A DNA stretch of 64,000 bases from CAIWHR01 sp963816925 (GCA_963816925.1 CAWFMY010000039.1:1-64000); one strand, 5' to 3'; counted from the stretch's first letter, positions 1-9,442 are shown. Notes: generated from the letters alone by a model not told the origin. Program-made: numbers and translations.

Positions 1-234
1 ACGGCGGCGGGCGTTCCGGCGACGGCGACGAATCTCGCGCATCCGGGCACGCCCAACCTGTCGGATGCGGGCTCGACCACCGTGTCGCTGACGCCGGTGG
101 CCAAGGTGATCAACCAGACCGCGCAGTGGACGTTCAAGTACAAGAACACGACGATTCCGCCGGCGGGAACCTACGGCGCCACCGGCGTCGCACCCGCCAA
201 TGGCCGCGTGACCTATACAATCACCATGCCCTGA
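1..234 (+). CDS. C-terminal fragment of a secreted subunit-like protein (5' end outside window)
   Basis: The frame is open from base 1 to the TGA at 232-234 and gives 77 residues rich in Thr, Ala, Gly and Val, as in a beta-sheet surface protein. Its last residues, GRVTYTITMP, match the end of the next gene (GRVTYTLALP), so the two are probably paralogous subunits of one surface structure. The start lies outside the window. A spore-coat-U or other fimbrial subunit family is possible, but too little is present to assign one. Confidence 0.6.
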   Translation, partial: TAAGVPATATNLAHPGTPNLSDAGSTTVSLTPVAKVINQTAQWTFKYKNTTIPPAGTYGATGVAPANGRVTYTITMP

Positions 235-326
235 CCGGACAAGCATCCGCGTCGAACCCTCGACGAGGCGCCGGGCCGGCAGCGGGCCGGCGCCTCGTTT
301 CATGTCGGCGCAACGGACAACATGCA

Positions 327-992
327 ATGACGAAGCGGCACCCGATGAATCGGCTTCTGCCGAATAGCAGGAATGCGCGCCACAACCGCCAGGTAGCGGT
401 TGCGTTGGCGCTGTCGCTGCTTTCGGCAGCGAGCGCGCACGCATGGGTGCTGACGATCACCGCCGGCCCCAGGGCGGTGTTCCTGCAAGTGGGGATCGGC
501 TCGTACTCGGGCACGTATCAAAGCGGCGGTACGCCACTCAACAACGCGCAGGTCAACGTCGTCAGCGTCACCGTTCCGGCGAGCGCCGTGGGCAGCGGAA
601 CCGTGCAGCCGATGACGAGCAACAGCACGCAGTCGGTGAGCTTCTACGACAATTTCGTCGTGTGCAATCCGCCCGCGCAGGTCTACATCGGCGGCTGGGT
701 GCGCACGCCGGCGGGCACCGGGACCGGCGTGCTTTCCGTCACGTCTCCCGCCACGCTGACGAGCGGCACCACCACGATCCCGTTCTCGCAGATCAGCTGG
801 ACCAGCACCGCGAACGGCAACGCGACGCCCGACATTCCGGCGGGAACGTTCACCGGCGGTACCCAGACGTTGCGCAACATCGCCGCGGGCAACTGGGTCG
901 AGAATTGCCATGAGTTCTCGTACGCCAACGCGAACGTCGTCGCGGCCGGAACGTATACGGGCCGCGTCACCTACACGCTGGCGCTGCCATGA
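327..992 (+). CDS. Secreted fimbrial-subunit-like protein
   Basis: A 221-residue protein with an N-terminal signal peptide (hydrophobic VAVALALSLLSAASAHA, cleavage likely after AHA) followed by a Thr/Ser/Gly/Val-rich beta-type mature region. Two cysteines (in VVCNPP and ENCHEF) could form a disulfide. It ends GRVTYTLALP, like the fragment upstream. I chose ATG 327; ATG 345 is also possible, and neither has a strong ribosome site. Its stop overlaps the next start (ATGA), so the genes are translationally coupled. Its place before a PapD-like chaperone and an outer-membrane barrel suggests an exported structural subunit. The family is not recognised with certainty. Confidence 0.6.
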   Translation: MTKRHPMNRLLPNSRNARHNRQVAVALALSLLSAASAHAWVLTITAGPRAVFLQVGIGSYSGTYQSGGTPLNNAQVNVVSVTVPASAVGSGTVQPMTSNSTQSVSFYDNFVVCNPPAQVYIGGWVRTPAGTGTGVLSVTSPATLTSGTTTIPFSQISWTSTANGNATPDIPAGTFTGGTQTLRNIAAGNWVENCHEFSYANANVVAAGTYTGRVTYTLALP

Positions 993-1466
993 GCATCGGC
1001 CGCAGTCGTCATTCGGCGTGCGTGCCTCGTCCTCGGGACATCGCTTGCGCTCGCCGGACCCGTGCTCGCGGCGACCTACGTCGTCGACGACACGAGCACG
1101 ATTCCGTACGAAAGCAATCTCGTGTCGCGTTGGCGCCAGGGCGCTACCGGCCGGCAACTCGGCAACGACATCGAAGCCGCTGCCATGGTGACGGTCCGGC
1201 TCAACGTGGCGCCGTGGCTCAATCGCAACGGTCGCATCTATCTCGCGCTGCCGCAGCAGCCCATCGGGATCGTCACGGTCGACTGGGCGACGCAGGGCCG
1301 CCTGCTGCCCGGCACGCTGCGCTCGGGCGAGCGCACGCTCGTGTACACGGGTCCCATCCGCACGCCGGTGCTCGAGGACAACTTCCAGCTCAAGGTCGTC
1401 GCCGACGGGCGCCGCGTGGCGCTGACCCAACGCCTGCAGTTCCGCTTCGAAATCGACATCGATTGA
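989..1466 (+). CDS. Secreted minor-subunit-like protein, apparent frameshift in signal peptide
   Basis: ATG 989 overlaps the upstream stop (ATGA) and starts MSIGRSRHSAC. The signal-peptide core LVLGTSLALAGPVLA and the mature protein (from ATYVVDDT) then lie one frame over, continuing to the stop at 1464-1466. The switch falls near 1012-1025, beside the short repeat GCGTGCGTGC, and is best explained by one extra base. Without it the only in-frame start is GTG 1062, which would remove the signal peptide. The mature part, about 130 residues, is beta-rich and resembles a minor or tip subunit, but I do not recognise a named family. Confidence 0.5.
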
Positions 1467-1472
1467 GCACTC

Positions 1473-2276
1473 GTGAATAGTCGTCTTATCCCTCCTCTCT
1501 TGACTGCCTTGACGCTCGTGCTTTCCGGCGCGCCCGTCGCCGCGCTCGCGCAGGGTTTTGCGGCAATGGTCTCGCCGCCGCGTTTCGAGCTGCCGGTCAA
1601 GCCCGGCGAGACCACGCGGCAGATCGTCGAGATCACGAACGCCGATGCGCGGCCGGCGGTCTATCGGCTGCGCACGGCCGACTGGACGTTCGACGCGAAT
1701 GCGGCCGTGACGCTGACCGATGCGCTCGCGCCCGGGAGCTGCCGGCCATGGGTGGCAATCGAGCGTCGTGAAATCGTGGTTCCCGCGGGCGGCCGCTACC
1801 GCTACCGATTCGAAATCACGCCGCCGGCGGATGCCACGGGCGAGTGCCGCTTCGCGCTGGTGCTCGAGGGCGGGGGCGAGGCGGTCGATGCGGGGCTCAA
1901 CATCAAGGTACCGATCAGCGGGCAGATCGGTGTCATCGTCTACGCGACGATTGCCGGTGCGGCGCCGGAACTCGAGATCGTCAGCACCGACGTCGGGGTG
2001 CAGGACGGCCGCAAGCTCCCCATGCTCCATGTCCGCAACAGCGGCCGCGCGCATGGCCGCCTGGCCGGATTCCTGTCGGGTACCGACGCGAACGGCAAGA
2101 ACCTCGAATTCATGCCCGCGGGATTGCCGATCCTGCCCGGCGAGACGCGCGCCATCGCGCTCGGCGTGCAGGGTGACGACGCGAATGCGATCGATATCGC
2201 GTTTCCGATCACGATCCGCGGCACGCTCGAATGGGGAGGCCGGTCGACGCCGCTGGACGTGCGTTTCGCGCCATGA
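1473..2276 (+). CDS. Periplasmic PapD-like pilus chaperone
   Basis: A 267-residue protein starting at GTG 1473. A signal peptide (to about residue 27, ALAQ) precedes a two-lobed immunoglobulin-like protein. The first lobe begins FAAMVSPPRFELPVKPGE and contains TRQIVEITNADARPAVYRLR, the pattern of chaperones that cap fimbrial subunits by donor-strand complementation. The second lobe starts near LEIVSTDVGVQDG. Length is close to the 230-270 usual for the family. It sits between the subunit genes and a barrel gene, and its stop overlaps the barrel's ATG. The role as assembly chaperone is inferred from fold-like sequence and context. Confidence 0.65.
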   Translation: MNSRLIPPLLTALTLVLSGAPVAALAQGFAAMVSPPRFELPVKPGETTRQIVEITNADARPAVYRLRTADWTFDANAAVTLTDALAPGSCRPWVAIERREIVVPAGGRYRYRFEITPPADATGECRFALVLEGGGEAVDAGLNIKVPISGQIGVIVYATIAGAAPELEIVSTDVGVQDGRKLPMLHVRNSGRAHGRLAGFLSGTDANGKNLEFMPAGLPILPGETRAIALGVQGDDANAIDIAFPITIRGTLEWGGRSTPLDVRFAP

Positions 2277-4261
2277 CGTTGCGGCGGGCCGCGGCGCTGC
2301 TGCTTGCGGCCGGCTTAGCGTTGTCGACCGGCGCGCGGGGACAATCGGCGGCGCCGGCGGCCAACGGAACCAAACCCGAGGTATCTCCTGCCTACGAGGA
2401 TCGACTGATCGAAGGCGGAAGTCTCGCTCCCGACAGCCTGTCCGACGACGCGGCCGCGTACAACGCGCAGGGCTGGCCACGCTTCTGGCGCATCGAGGGC
2501 GTATCCAGCTACTACGACCAGCAGGGGCTGATCACGCGCGAGAACGGCGCCCGTTTCAGCGGGAGCATCGACACTCCGCAGTACGGCGCGATCACTCTCG
2601 ACGCCACGGCACGCGCCCGTCCTGGCTCGTTCATCGCCACGGTGCAGCAGCGCGGCCTCGCGTTCGACGGCAACTGGTTCGCCAACAACGCGCTTGGCGT
2701 GGTGACCACGCTCGGCGTCGATCTCACGCGCAACCAATATCGTTTCTACATTCCCACGTTCGCTGCCCTCGGCGGAACGACGGAATGGATCCACGACGGC
2801 GACTTGCAGCTGCAGGCGAGCGCGGGCGAGCCGGGACTGTACGACGGCCTGCGCCTCGCGGGATTCCAGTCGCTCGGCGGCAGCCTCGCAACGGCGGGCG
2901 CGCAATGGGCGTTCGCGCCGCACTGGCAGGCCGCCGTCCAGTTCACGGGCGTGGAGAACGTGCAGTCGCCTTATGCGCAGAACGCGAACGGACGGATCGA
3001 CGGGCGCGCTGCATTCGCGTCGCTGGCATGGACCGGTGCGACCACCCGGCTGCAGGGCAACGTGCTGGCGAGTGACGTGACCGACTCGAGCGCGTCCGCG
3101 CACGCGGTCGGTGTCTGGCTCGACGGGTCCACGGTGGCGGATCGCTACACGCATCATTACGGGATCTACCGCCTCGAGCCGGGGCTCGCGTGGGGCTACC
3201 AGCCGATCAACAACGACATCGAGGGCGTGTACTACCGGATCGCCTACCAGAGCCTTCGCTGGCAGATGGATGGCGGCATCGACCAGGTGAATTCGGTGTC
3301 CGGGAACGGCGTGAATGGAACCTATGTCACGCTCAACGGACGCTACCAGTTGACGATGGGGCTCGGATTCGGCGGCAACGGAGCCTGGGTGCATTCCGGC
3401 GCGAACGACTCCTGGGCGGCCTCGGGCTTCGCCGACTATGCGTGGTCGATGGGCTTGAGCCGGATGTCGTTCAATGCCGCCATGAATCACAGCACGCTGG
3501 ACAGCCATGCCGAACAGATCGGCATCGATCACACCTGGATCATGCCGGCCGGCACCCGGCTGTCGACCTCGCTTGCCGCGACGCGCGACACGAGCCAGGG
3601 CAACATTACCGGAACGACGTCGGATTCGACGTTCCGCCGCATCGGCATCGGCGTCCTGGGCGGCGGCGACATCACCGACCGGTTGTCGCTCGATGCCAAT
3701 CTCCAGTACAACATCGTGAATCGCGGTGGCACCGCCACCGGCGTCTACGGCAACGTCGTGATGAACTGGCGCGTCGACACGCACTGGTCGCTCGGCGCCA
3801 CGTACTACGACAATCGCGACGACTCGGCAAAACTATTCCAGCTCGATCCTCTGATTCCCGTGATCACGCCGGTGCCGGTGCAGCGCAATCGCGCGTTCTT
3901 TCTTACGCTGCGCTACGAGGATCGGGCCGGGACACCGGTCGCGCCGCTGGGCGGGCGCGCGGGCAGCGCGGCCGGCGCGATCGCGGGCTACGTGTTTCTC
4001 GACACCAACGACAATGGCCGCCGCGACGCGGGCGAGCCGGGGGCCCCGAATGTCACCGTTCTGCTCGACCGGCGCTTCTCCGCGCGCACCGACGATGCGG
4101 GCCGTTTCGAGTTTCCGTTCGTCGCCGCCGGGGCGCACACGATCGCGGTCCTGCCGGACAACCTGCCGCTGCCGTGGGTGGTCGAAGGCGACAGGCGCGA
4201 GATCGGCGTCAGCGCGCGGGAGTCCGCGACGATCGAAATCGCCGCGCGGCGTTTGCGCTAA
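2273..4261 (+). CDS. Usher-like outer-membrane beta-barrel with C-terminal Ig-like/carboxypeptidase-regulatory-type domain
   Basis: ATG 2273 overlaps the chaperone stop (ATGA) and gives 662 residues. A signal peptide (MTLRRAAALLLAAGLALSTGARG) is followed by roughly 530 residues of alternating aromatic and polar stretches, as in transmembrane beta-strands. The last 100 residues (from about 565, GAIAGYVFLDTNDNGRRDAG) form an SdrD-B/carboxypeptidase-regulatory-like module with the D-x-N-D-N-G-x-R-D-x-G-E signature. By position it should be the secretion channel of the locus, but true ushers are usually 800-900 residues and I cannot pick out a plug domain. It may be a reduced usher or a different surface-display barrel. 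Confidence 0.55.
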   Translation: MTLRRAAALLLAAGLALSTGARGQSAAPAANGTKPEVSPAYEDRLIEGGSLAPDSLSDDAAAYNAQGWPRFWRIEGVSSYYDQQGLITRENGARFSGSIDTPQYGAITLDATARARPGSFIATVQQRGLAFDGNWFANNALGVVTTLGVDLTRNQYRFYIPTFAALGGTTEWIHDGDLQLQASAGEPGLYDGLRLAGFQSLGGSLATAGAQWAFAPHWQAAVQFTGVENVQSPYAQNANGRIDGRAAFASLAWTGATTRLQGNVLASDVTDSSASAHAVGVWLDGSTVADRYTHHYGIYRLEPGLAWGYQPINNDIEGVYYRIAYQSLRWQMDGGIDQVNSVSGNGVNGTYVTLNGRYQLTMGLGFGGNGAWVHSGANDSWAASGFADYAWSMGLSRMSFNAAMNHSTLDSHAEQIGIDHTWIMPAGTRLSTSLAATRDTSQGNITGTTSDSTFRRIGIGVLGGGDITDRLSLDANLQYNIVNRGGTATGVYGNVVMNWRVDTHWSLGATYYDNRDDSAKLFQLDPLIPVITPVPVQRNRAFFLTLRYEDRAGTPVAPLGGRAGSAAGAIAGYVFLDTNDNGRRDAGEPGAPNVTVLLDRRFSARTDDAGRFEFPFVAAGAHTIAVLPDNLPLPWVVEGDRREIGVSARESATIEIAARRLR

Positions 4262-4324
4262 AGGACCGCCGGCTCGCGTCTCGGCCTCCGCATCGCCATT
4301 CCCAATGGCTCGCCACTCGCGCCG

Positions 4325-6466
4325 CTAGGTCCTCGCGCGATGGATCCAGCGCACTTCGGGCACGCGCTTGACCGCGCGCATCACGTGCGCAAGCTGGCGT
4401 CGGTCCTTGACCTGCACGCTGAAGAACATCGCGATCAGCCCCGCGCCGTCGGGCTTTTCCATCGAGACATTGTCGATGTTGGCGTCGGCATCGGCGATCG
4501 CCGTCGCGATGTCGGCGAGCAGGCCGCGGCGGTCGGAGACGAGCAGCCGGACACCCGCGTCGAATTCGCCCTTGATATCGGACGACCACTCGACATCGAC
4601 CAGATGCTCGGGGTCGGGACGCTGCTTCCGTAGCGTGATGCATTCGCGCGTGTGCACCAGGAGGCCCTGGTTCTTCCGGAATTGGCCGACCACCGCGTCG
4701 CCCGGAATCGGCCGGCAGCAGCGCGCGTACTGGATGGCCACGCCTTCGACACCGCGCAGCGTCAGCGCCGTCGGCTTCGCACCGATGGCGCCCGCTTGCG
4801 CGACGGCTTCGTCGCCGCCCTTGCCCGGGGCTCGCGTCAGCGCCTGCGCCACGGCGAACGAGAGGCGCTTGCCCAGCCCGATGTCGGCCATGAGGTCGAG
4901 CTGGCTCTTGGCGCCGTATTCCTTCTGCAGCGCCTCCCAGCGGTCCCAGCTGATCGACTCCGGCGCAACCTTGAGCGTGGCGAGCGCTTGCGTCAGCAGA
5001 CGCTCGCCGAGCGCGGCCGATTCCTTTTGCTGCAATCCCTTCAGGAAATGGCGGATGCGCGAGCGCGCCTTGCCCGTCGCGACGAACGACAGCCACGACG
5101 GGTTCGGCCGCGCGGTCGGCGACGTCAGGATCTCGACGTGGTCGCCGTTCTTCAACTCGGTGCGCAGCGGGAGGAGCTCGTAGTTGATGCGCGCGGCGAC
5201 GCAATGGTGGCCGATGTCGGTGTGCACGTCGTAGGCGAAATCGACGGCCGTGGCGCCGCGCGGCAGCGCCATGATCTTGCCCTTCGGCGTGAACACGTAG
5301 ACCTCCTCGGGGAAGAGGTCGCCCTTGATGTTCTCGAGGAATTCCTTCGAGTCGCGCGACTCCGACTGGATCTCGAGCAGGCTCTGCAGCCAGCGGTGCG
5401 TCTCGCGCTGAGCCTCCGCGAGATCGAGTGCCCCGCCGGATTTGTAGAGCCAGTGCGCGGCGACGCCGGCTTCGGCGATCCGATGCATGTCGTTGGTGCG
5501 GATCTGCGCCTCGAGCGGCGTGCCGAACGGCCCGAAAAGCGTGGTGTGCAGCGACTGGTAGCCGTTGGCCTTCGGGATCGCGATGTAATCCTTGAACTTG
5601 CCCGGGATCGGCTTGTAGAGGCCGTGCAGCACGCCGAGCGCGCCGTAGCACGTGGTCTTGTCGGGCACGAGGACGCGCACGCCGTAGATGTCGAACACCT
5701 GCGAGAACGTGTAGTGCTTCTCGCGCATCTTCTTGTAGACCGAGTAGATGGTCTTCTCGCGGCCGGTGACCACCGCGGTGATGCCCGCCTTCGCGTATCC
5801 GTCGCGGATCACGTCGAGCAGCCGGTTCATCACCTCGCGCCGGTTGCCGCGCGCCGCCTTGATCGCGTTGGCGAGGATGCGGTAGCGCAGCGGGTTGATG
5901 TGCTTGAACGCGAGGTCCTGCAGCTCGAGGTAGAGGGCGTTGAGGCCGAGCCGGTTCGCGATCGGCGCGTAGATGTCGAGCGTCTCGCGCGCGACGCGCT
6001 TCCGGTGGACGGGCGCCATCGCGTCCAGCGTGCGCATGTTGTGCAGCCGGTCGGCGAGCTTGATCAGGATGACGCGGATGTCCTGCGCCATCGCGAGCAG
6101 CATCTTGCGGAAGCTCTCGGCCTGCGCGTCCTCGCGCGAGGTGAACTCGATCTGGTCGAGCTTGGAGACGCCGTCGACCATGTCGGCGACCGGCTTGCCG
6201 AACGACGACTCGATTTCCGCCTTGGTGATCGCGGTGTCCTCCATCACGTCGTGGAGGAGCGCGGCGGCGAGCCCCTGCGCGTCGAGCCGCCATTGCGACA
6301 GGATGCTCGCGACCGCGAGCGGATGCGTGATGTACGGCTCGCCGGACTTGCGGAACTGGCCGCGGTGGGCCGAATCCGAGAACGTGAACGCGCGCTCGAC
6401 GAGCGCGATATCAGGCGCCGGCAGGTAATTGCCGAGGTGTCGGGTGAACTCCGCGATTTCCGACAT
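4325..6466 (-). CDS. spoT: Bifunctional (p)ppGpp synthetase/hydrolase SpoT/RelA
   Basis: 713 residues, the usual Rel/Spo length. It makes and breaks (p)ppGpp, the stringent-response alarmone. The N-terminal HD hydrolase domain carries LLHDVMEDT (HD pair near residues 72-73) and ADRLHNMRTL. The synthetase domain carries GREKTIYSVYKKM and YIAIPKANGYQSLHTT. A TGS domain follows (VYVFTPKGKIMALPRGATAVDFAY), and an ACT domain closes the protein (LLVSDRRGLLADIATAIADA). An intact HD motif argues for hydrolase activity and thus SpoT-type bifunctionality. It is the last gene of a minus-strand set gmk-rpoZ-spoT, an order also known in E. coli. Confidence 0.95.
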   Translation of the reverse strand: MSEIAEFTRHLGNYLPAPDIALVERAFTFSDSAHRGQFRKSGEPYITHPLAVASILSQWRLDAQGLAAALLHDVMEDTAITKAEIESSFGKPVADMVDGVSKLDQIEFTSREDAQAESFRKMLLAMAQDIRVILIKLADRLHNMRTLDAMAPVHRKRVARETLDIYAPIANRLGLNALYLELQDLAFKHINPLRYRILANAIKAARGNRREVMNRLLDVIRDGYAKAGITAVVTGREKTIYSVYKKMREKHYTFSQVFDIYGVRVLVPDKTTCYGALGVLHGLYKPIPGKFKDYIAIPKANGYQSLHTTLFGPFGTPLEAQIRTNDMHRIAEAGVAAHWLYKSGGALDLAEAQRETHRWLQSLLEIQSESRDSKEFLENIKGDLFPEEVYVFTPKGKIMALPRGATAVDFAYDVHTDIGHHCVAARINYELLPLRTELKNGDHVEILTSPTARPNPSWLSFVATGKARSRIRHFLKGLQQKESAALGERLLTQALATLKVAPESISWDRWEALQKEYGAKSQLDLMADIGLGKRLSFAVAQALTRAPGKGGDEAVAQAGAIGAKPTALTLRGVEGVAIQYARCCRPIPGDAVVGQFRKNQGLLVHTRECITLRKQRPDPEHLVDVEWSSDIKGEFDAGVRLLVSDRRGLLADIATAIADADANIDNVSMEKPDGAGLIAMFFSVQVKDRRQLAHVMRAVKRVPEVRWIHRART

Positions 6467-6524
6467 GGGTGAGCACGCCCTTCATCGCAGCCGGCTCGGG
6501 GGGCCTCGCAGCCTCAGGTTCCCG

Positions 6525-6731
6525 TCAGCTCTGCGCCTTCAGCAGCATTTCGATGCCGACCTTGCCGGCCGCGACTTCGCGCAGCGCGATCACGGTCGGC
6601 TTGTCGCGGTCCGCGTCGACGAGCGGGGCCGAGCCGGCGCTGATCTGGCGCGCGCGGTTGGTTGCCGCAAGCGTGAGCTCGAAGCGGTTGGGAATCTTGT
6701 CCAGACAATCCTCGATCGTGATGCGGGCCAT
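6525..6731 (-). CDS. rpoZ: RNA polymerase omega subunit
   Basis: 68 residues beginning MARITIEDCLDKIPNRFEL, followed by LAATNRARQISAG, the conserved omega core. Omega helps assemble RNA polymerase by holding the beta-prime subunit and forms part of a ppGpp-binding site, which fits its place next to spoT. The gene lies 58 bases upstream of spoT and 18 bases after gmk on the same strand, so the three are probably co-transcribed. Confidence 0.95.
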   Translation of the reverse strand: MARITIEDCLDKIPNRFELTLAATNRARQISAGSAPLVDADRDKPTVIALREVAAGKVGIEMLLKAQS

Positions 6732-6749
6732 GGCAACCTCGGTTGGTGT

Positions 6750-7436
6750 TCAGGGTTCGACCAGTCGCTGGATCAGGGCAGCGTGGCGCACGCCCTGCCG
6801 CGATGCTGTCAGGCGAGCTGCCCTGACGATCGCGGACAGATCGTCGACAGCTCTCGCAAAGTCCTGATTCATAATAACATAATTAAAGTCACCGTAGTGC
6901 CGCATCTCTTCGCGCGCCGCCTCCAGCCGGCGGGCGATGACTTCCGGCGTGTCCTGGCCGCGTTTTTCGAGCCGCTCGCGCAGCGAGGCAAGCGAGGGCG
7001 GCAGGATGAAGATCAGCACGGCGTCGGGAATCAGGCGACGGACCTGTTCCGCGCCTTGCCAGTCTATTTCGAGCAGGACGTCGTGCCCCAGCGCGATCTC
7101 CGCGCGCAGCCACGTGGCCGACGTCGCGTACCAATTGCCGTGCACGTGCGCGTGCTCGAGAAATTCGCCACCGGCCTTGAGCGCCATGAAGCGCGCCTCG
7201 TCCACGTAGTGGTAGTGGACGCCGTCCTTTTCGCCGGGGCGGGGGGGCCGCGTGGTGTACGAAACCGAAAGCCGGATGCCGGTCTCGCGCTCGAGCAGCG
7301 CGTTGACGAGGCTCGTCTTGCCCCCGCCCGACGGCGCGGCGAGCACGAACAGGCAACCGGATGCGGGAGGTGCCCGTGCGTCGGCGTGGCTCGGCAGCTG
7401 CGTCCTTCGCGCGTCGTGCCGTTGGCGACTGCTCAT
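6750..7436 (-). CDS. gmk: Guanylate kinase
   Basis: 228 residues. It phosphorylates GMP (and dGMP) to GDP using ATP. The P-loop APSGGGKTS lies at about residues 34-42, and the GMP-binding region SVSYTTRPPRPGEKDGVHYHYV and IDWQGAEQVRRL follow. ATG 7436 gives about 25 extra residues before the usual Gmk start near SGCLFVLAAPSG. I see no better start further in, so the extension may be real. The frame stays open much further upstream, but there it runs through yicC in another frame and is not coding. First gene of gmk-rpoZ-spoT. Confidence 0.93.
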   Translation of the reverse strand: MSSRQRHDARRTQLPSHADARAPPASGCLFVLAAPSGGGKTSLVNALLERETGIRLSVSYTTRPPRPGEKDGVHYHYVDEARFMALKAGGEFLEHAHVHGNWYATSATWLRAEIALGHDVLLEIDWQGAEQVRRLIPDAVLIFILPPSLASLRERLEKRGQDTPEVIARRLEAAREEMRHYGDFNYVIMNQDFARAVDDLSAIVRAARLTASRQGVRHAALIQRLVEP

Positions 7437-7477
7437 CGATTCGGTCGTCCCGACTCGCAGGCACCGGCTCCACTGTG

Positions 7478-8344
7478 CTATTCGACATTCTGCACCTGTT
7501 CGCGCATCTGCTCGATCAAGACCTTGAGCTCGAGCGACGCCTGCGACAGCTCGGCGTCCACCGACTTCGAGCCCAGCGTGTTCGCTTCGCGATGAAGCTC
7601 CTGCATCAGGAAGTCGAGTCGCTTGCCCGCGCTGCCGCCGGCCGCCAGGACGCGCCGCACCTCCGACACATGGGCCGCGAGGCGCTGCACTTCCTCGGCG
7701 ACGTCGATCTTGGTCGCAAAGAGCGCGAGTTCCTGTTTCAGCCTCTCCTGGTCGGGGTCGAGCCCCGCCTCCTTGAGGCGCGCTCCGAGCTTGTCGAGAT
7801 AGGCCCGGTGCAGCAAAGGAATGCGCGGCGTGACGCGCGCGACCTGCACTTCGATCGCCGCGCAACGCTCTTCCAGCGCGGCGGCCAGCTTCGCGCCTTC
7901 GCGCGTTCGCGACGCCGCGAGCTCCGCGAGCGCCTTGTCGACGAGGCCCTGCACGACCTTCGCCAGCGCGTCCGGGGCGACCGTGGGCTCCGCGAGCACC
8001 CCGGGCCAACGCAGGATCTCGGCGACCGACAGCGGCGCGGCACCCGGGGCATGCCGCTCCACGTCGGCGGCGGCCTGCGCGAGGTGCTCCACGCGCTCGG
8101 CGGACACCGCGAGCGTGGCGGCGCCGGGCGAGGTGCGATTGAGTGAAATCCGGCATTCGACCTTGCCGCGCTTCAAATCCGTCCCAAGGCGCTCCCGCAG
8201 CACGGATTCCAACCCCCGCAGCTCGTCGGGCAGCCGGATCGAAAGGTCGAGGTACCGATGATTGACACTGCGCAGGTCGACCGTGAGGGAGACACCGGGC
8301 AGATCCGCGGCAACTGCCGCGAAGCCGGTCATGCTGAGGATCAT
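7478..8344 (-). CDS. yicC: YicC family endoribonuclease
   Basis: 288 residues beginning MILSMTGFA, the family's signature start, then VDLRSVNHRYLDLSIRLPDEL. The C-terminal region contains KRLDFLMQELHREANTLGSKS, the most conserved block of YicC proteins, followed by the DUF1732-type end. Homologues are described as endoribonucleases that act on some small RNAs. It lies 41 bases upstream of gmk on the same strand and is divergent from the kinase gene at 8504. The 159-base gap between them holds AT-rich promoter-like sequence, including TATACT at 8382-8387 for the kinase side. Confidence 0.9.
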   Translation of the reverse strand: MILSMTGFAAVAADLPGVSLTVDLRSVNHRYLDLSIRLPDELRGLESVLRERLGTDLKRGKVECRISLNRTSPGAATLAVSAERVEHLAQAAADVERHAPGAAPLSVAEILRWPGVLAEPTVAPDALAKVVQGLVDKALAELAASRTREGAKLAAALEERCAAIEVQVARVTPRIPLLHRAYLDKLGARLKEAGLDPDQERLKQELALFATKIDVAEEVQRLAAHVSEVRRVLAAGGSAGKRLDFLMQELHREANTLGSKSVDAELSQASLELKVLIEQMREQVQNVE

Positions 8345-8503
8345 GGACTGTTTTGCGCAGCTTTATGCACGTTTTCTGGCTATACTTCAGGGTCGGGATT
8401 GCCCAGAATGTATGCGTTATCCCCCGGCGGCGCAAGCCGATCCGGTTTCGCTGGCACACGAATTGCGAGCGTTTTTGTCGGATTCCCCTTACCATCCGCG
8501 CCC

Positions 8504-9442
8504 ATGGCCGTCACCAACCAAGCCCTCACCGGGGGCTACCAGCTGCTGAACTACCGGATCGACCGGCAGATCAGCCGTGGTGGGTTCTCGATCGTCTACC
8601 GGGCGTTCGACGAGACCGGCGCGCCGGTCGCGATCAAGGAATACCTGCCTTCCTCGCTCGTGCTGCGCACCGAGGGCGACATCGTCCGCGCGAGCTCCGC
8701 CGAGAACCTGACCTCGTTCCGCTACGGGATGAAATGCTTTTTCGAGGAAGGCCGCGCGCTGGCGAAGATCAACCACCCGAACGTCGTGCGCGTGCTGAAC
8801 TTCTTCCGCGCGAACGAGACGGTGTACATGGTGATGCGCTACGAGCGCGGCCGCACGCTGCAGCAGCAGATCCAGATGCGCCAGGACCAGATGTCGGAGC
8901 GGCTCGTGCGCCACGTGTTCATGCACCTGCTGAACGGCCTCCGCGAGGTGCACACGCACAAGCTCCTGCACCTCGACATCAAGCCGGCGAACATCTACCT
9001 GCGCACCGACGGCAGCCCGGTGCTGCTCGACTTCGGCGCGGCGCGCCAGACGCTCACGACCAACCGCCCGAAACTCGCGCCGATGTACACGCCGGGCTTC
9101 GCCGCGCCGGAGCAATATCGCGATCCCGACCGGCTCGGCCCGTGGACCGACACGTACGGCGTCGGCGCGAGCATGTTCGCCTGTCTCGCGGCGTTCGCGC
9201 CGCAGGCGGCCGACGCGCGCGTGCAGGAGGACCATCTCGTCTCGGCGAAGAAGATCTGGTCGGGCCAGTACTCGGACAACGTGCTGGAGGTGATCGACTG
9301 GTGCCTGCGCCTCGATCCGCTCGAGCGTCCGCAGTCGGTATTCGCGCTGCAAAAGGCGATCCGCGAAATTCCGCCGAAGAAGCGCAAGCTCACGTTCTTC
9401 GGCAGCCTGAAGCGCAGGCTGTTCACCGAAATCGGCGCCTGA
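8504..9442 (+). CDS. Serine/threonine protein kinase (HLD-type catalytic loop)
   Basis: 312 residues forming one kinase domain with little else. Visible elements are the glycine loop ISRGGFSIVYRA, the catalytic lysine in VAIKEYLP, the catalytic loop HLDIKPANIYL, the metal motif LLDFGAARQ, and FAAPEQYRDPDR for the P+1 region. The loop has HLD instead of HRD, so this is a non-RD kinase and may not need activation-loop phosphorylation. No transmembrane segment or sensor domain is visible, so it is probably cytoplasmic. ATG 8504 was chosen because the kinase fold starts soon after. A PP2C phosphatase gene follows 23 bases downstream, suggesting an opposed pair. Confidence 0.88.
   Translation: MAVTNQALTGGYQLLNYRIDRQISRGGFSIVYRAFDETGAPVAIKEYLPSSLVLRTEGDIVRASSAENLTSFRYGMKCFFEEGRALAKINHPNVVRVLNFFRANETVYMVMRYERGRTLQQQIQMRQDQMSERLVRHVFMHLLNGLREVHTHKLLHLDIKPANIYLRTDGSPVLLDFGAARQTLTTNRPKLAPMYTPGFAAPEQYRDPDRLGPWTDTYGVGASMFACLAAFAPQAADARVQEDHLVSAKKIWSGQYSDNVLEVIDWCLRLDPLERPQSVFALQKAIREIPPKKRKLTFFGSLKRRLFTEIGA

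Noticed and set aside
6750..8495. A 581-residue guanylate kinase with a long N-terminal extension
   Set aside because: The extra part lies antisense or out of frame to yicC and has no protein character. Gmk starts at 7436.
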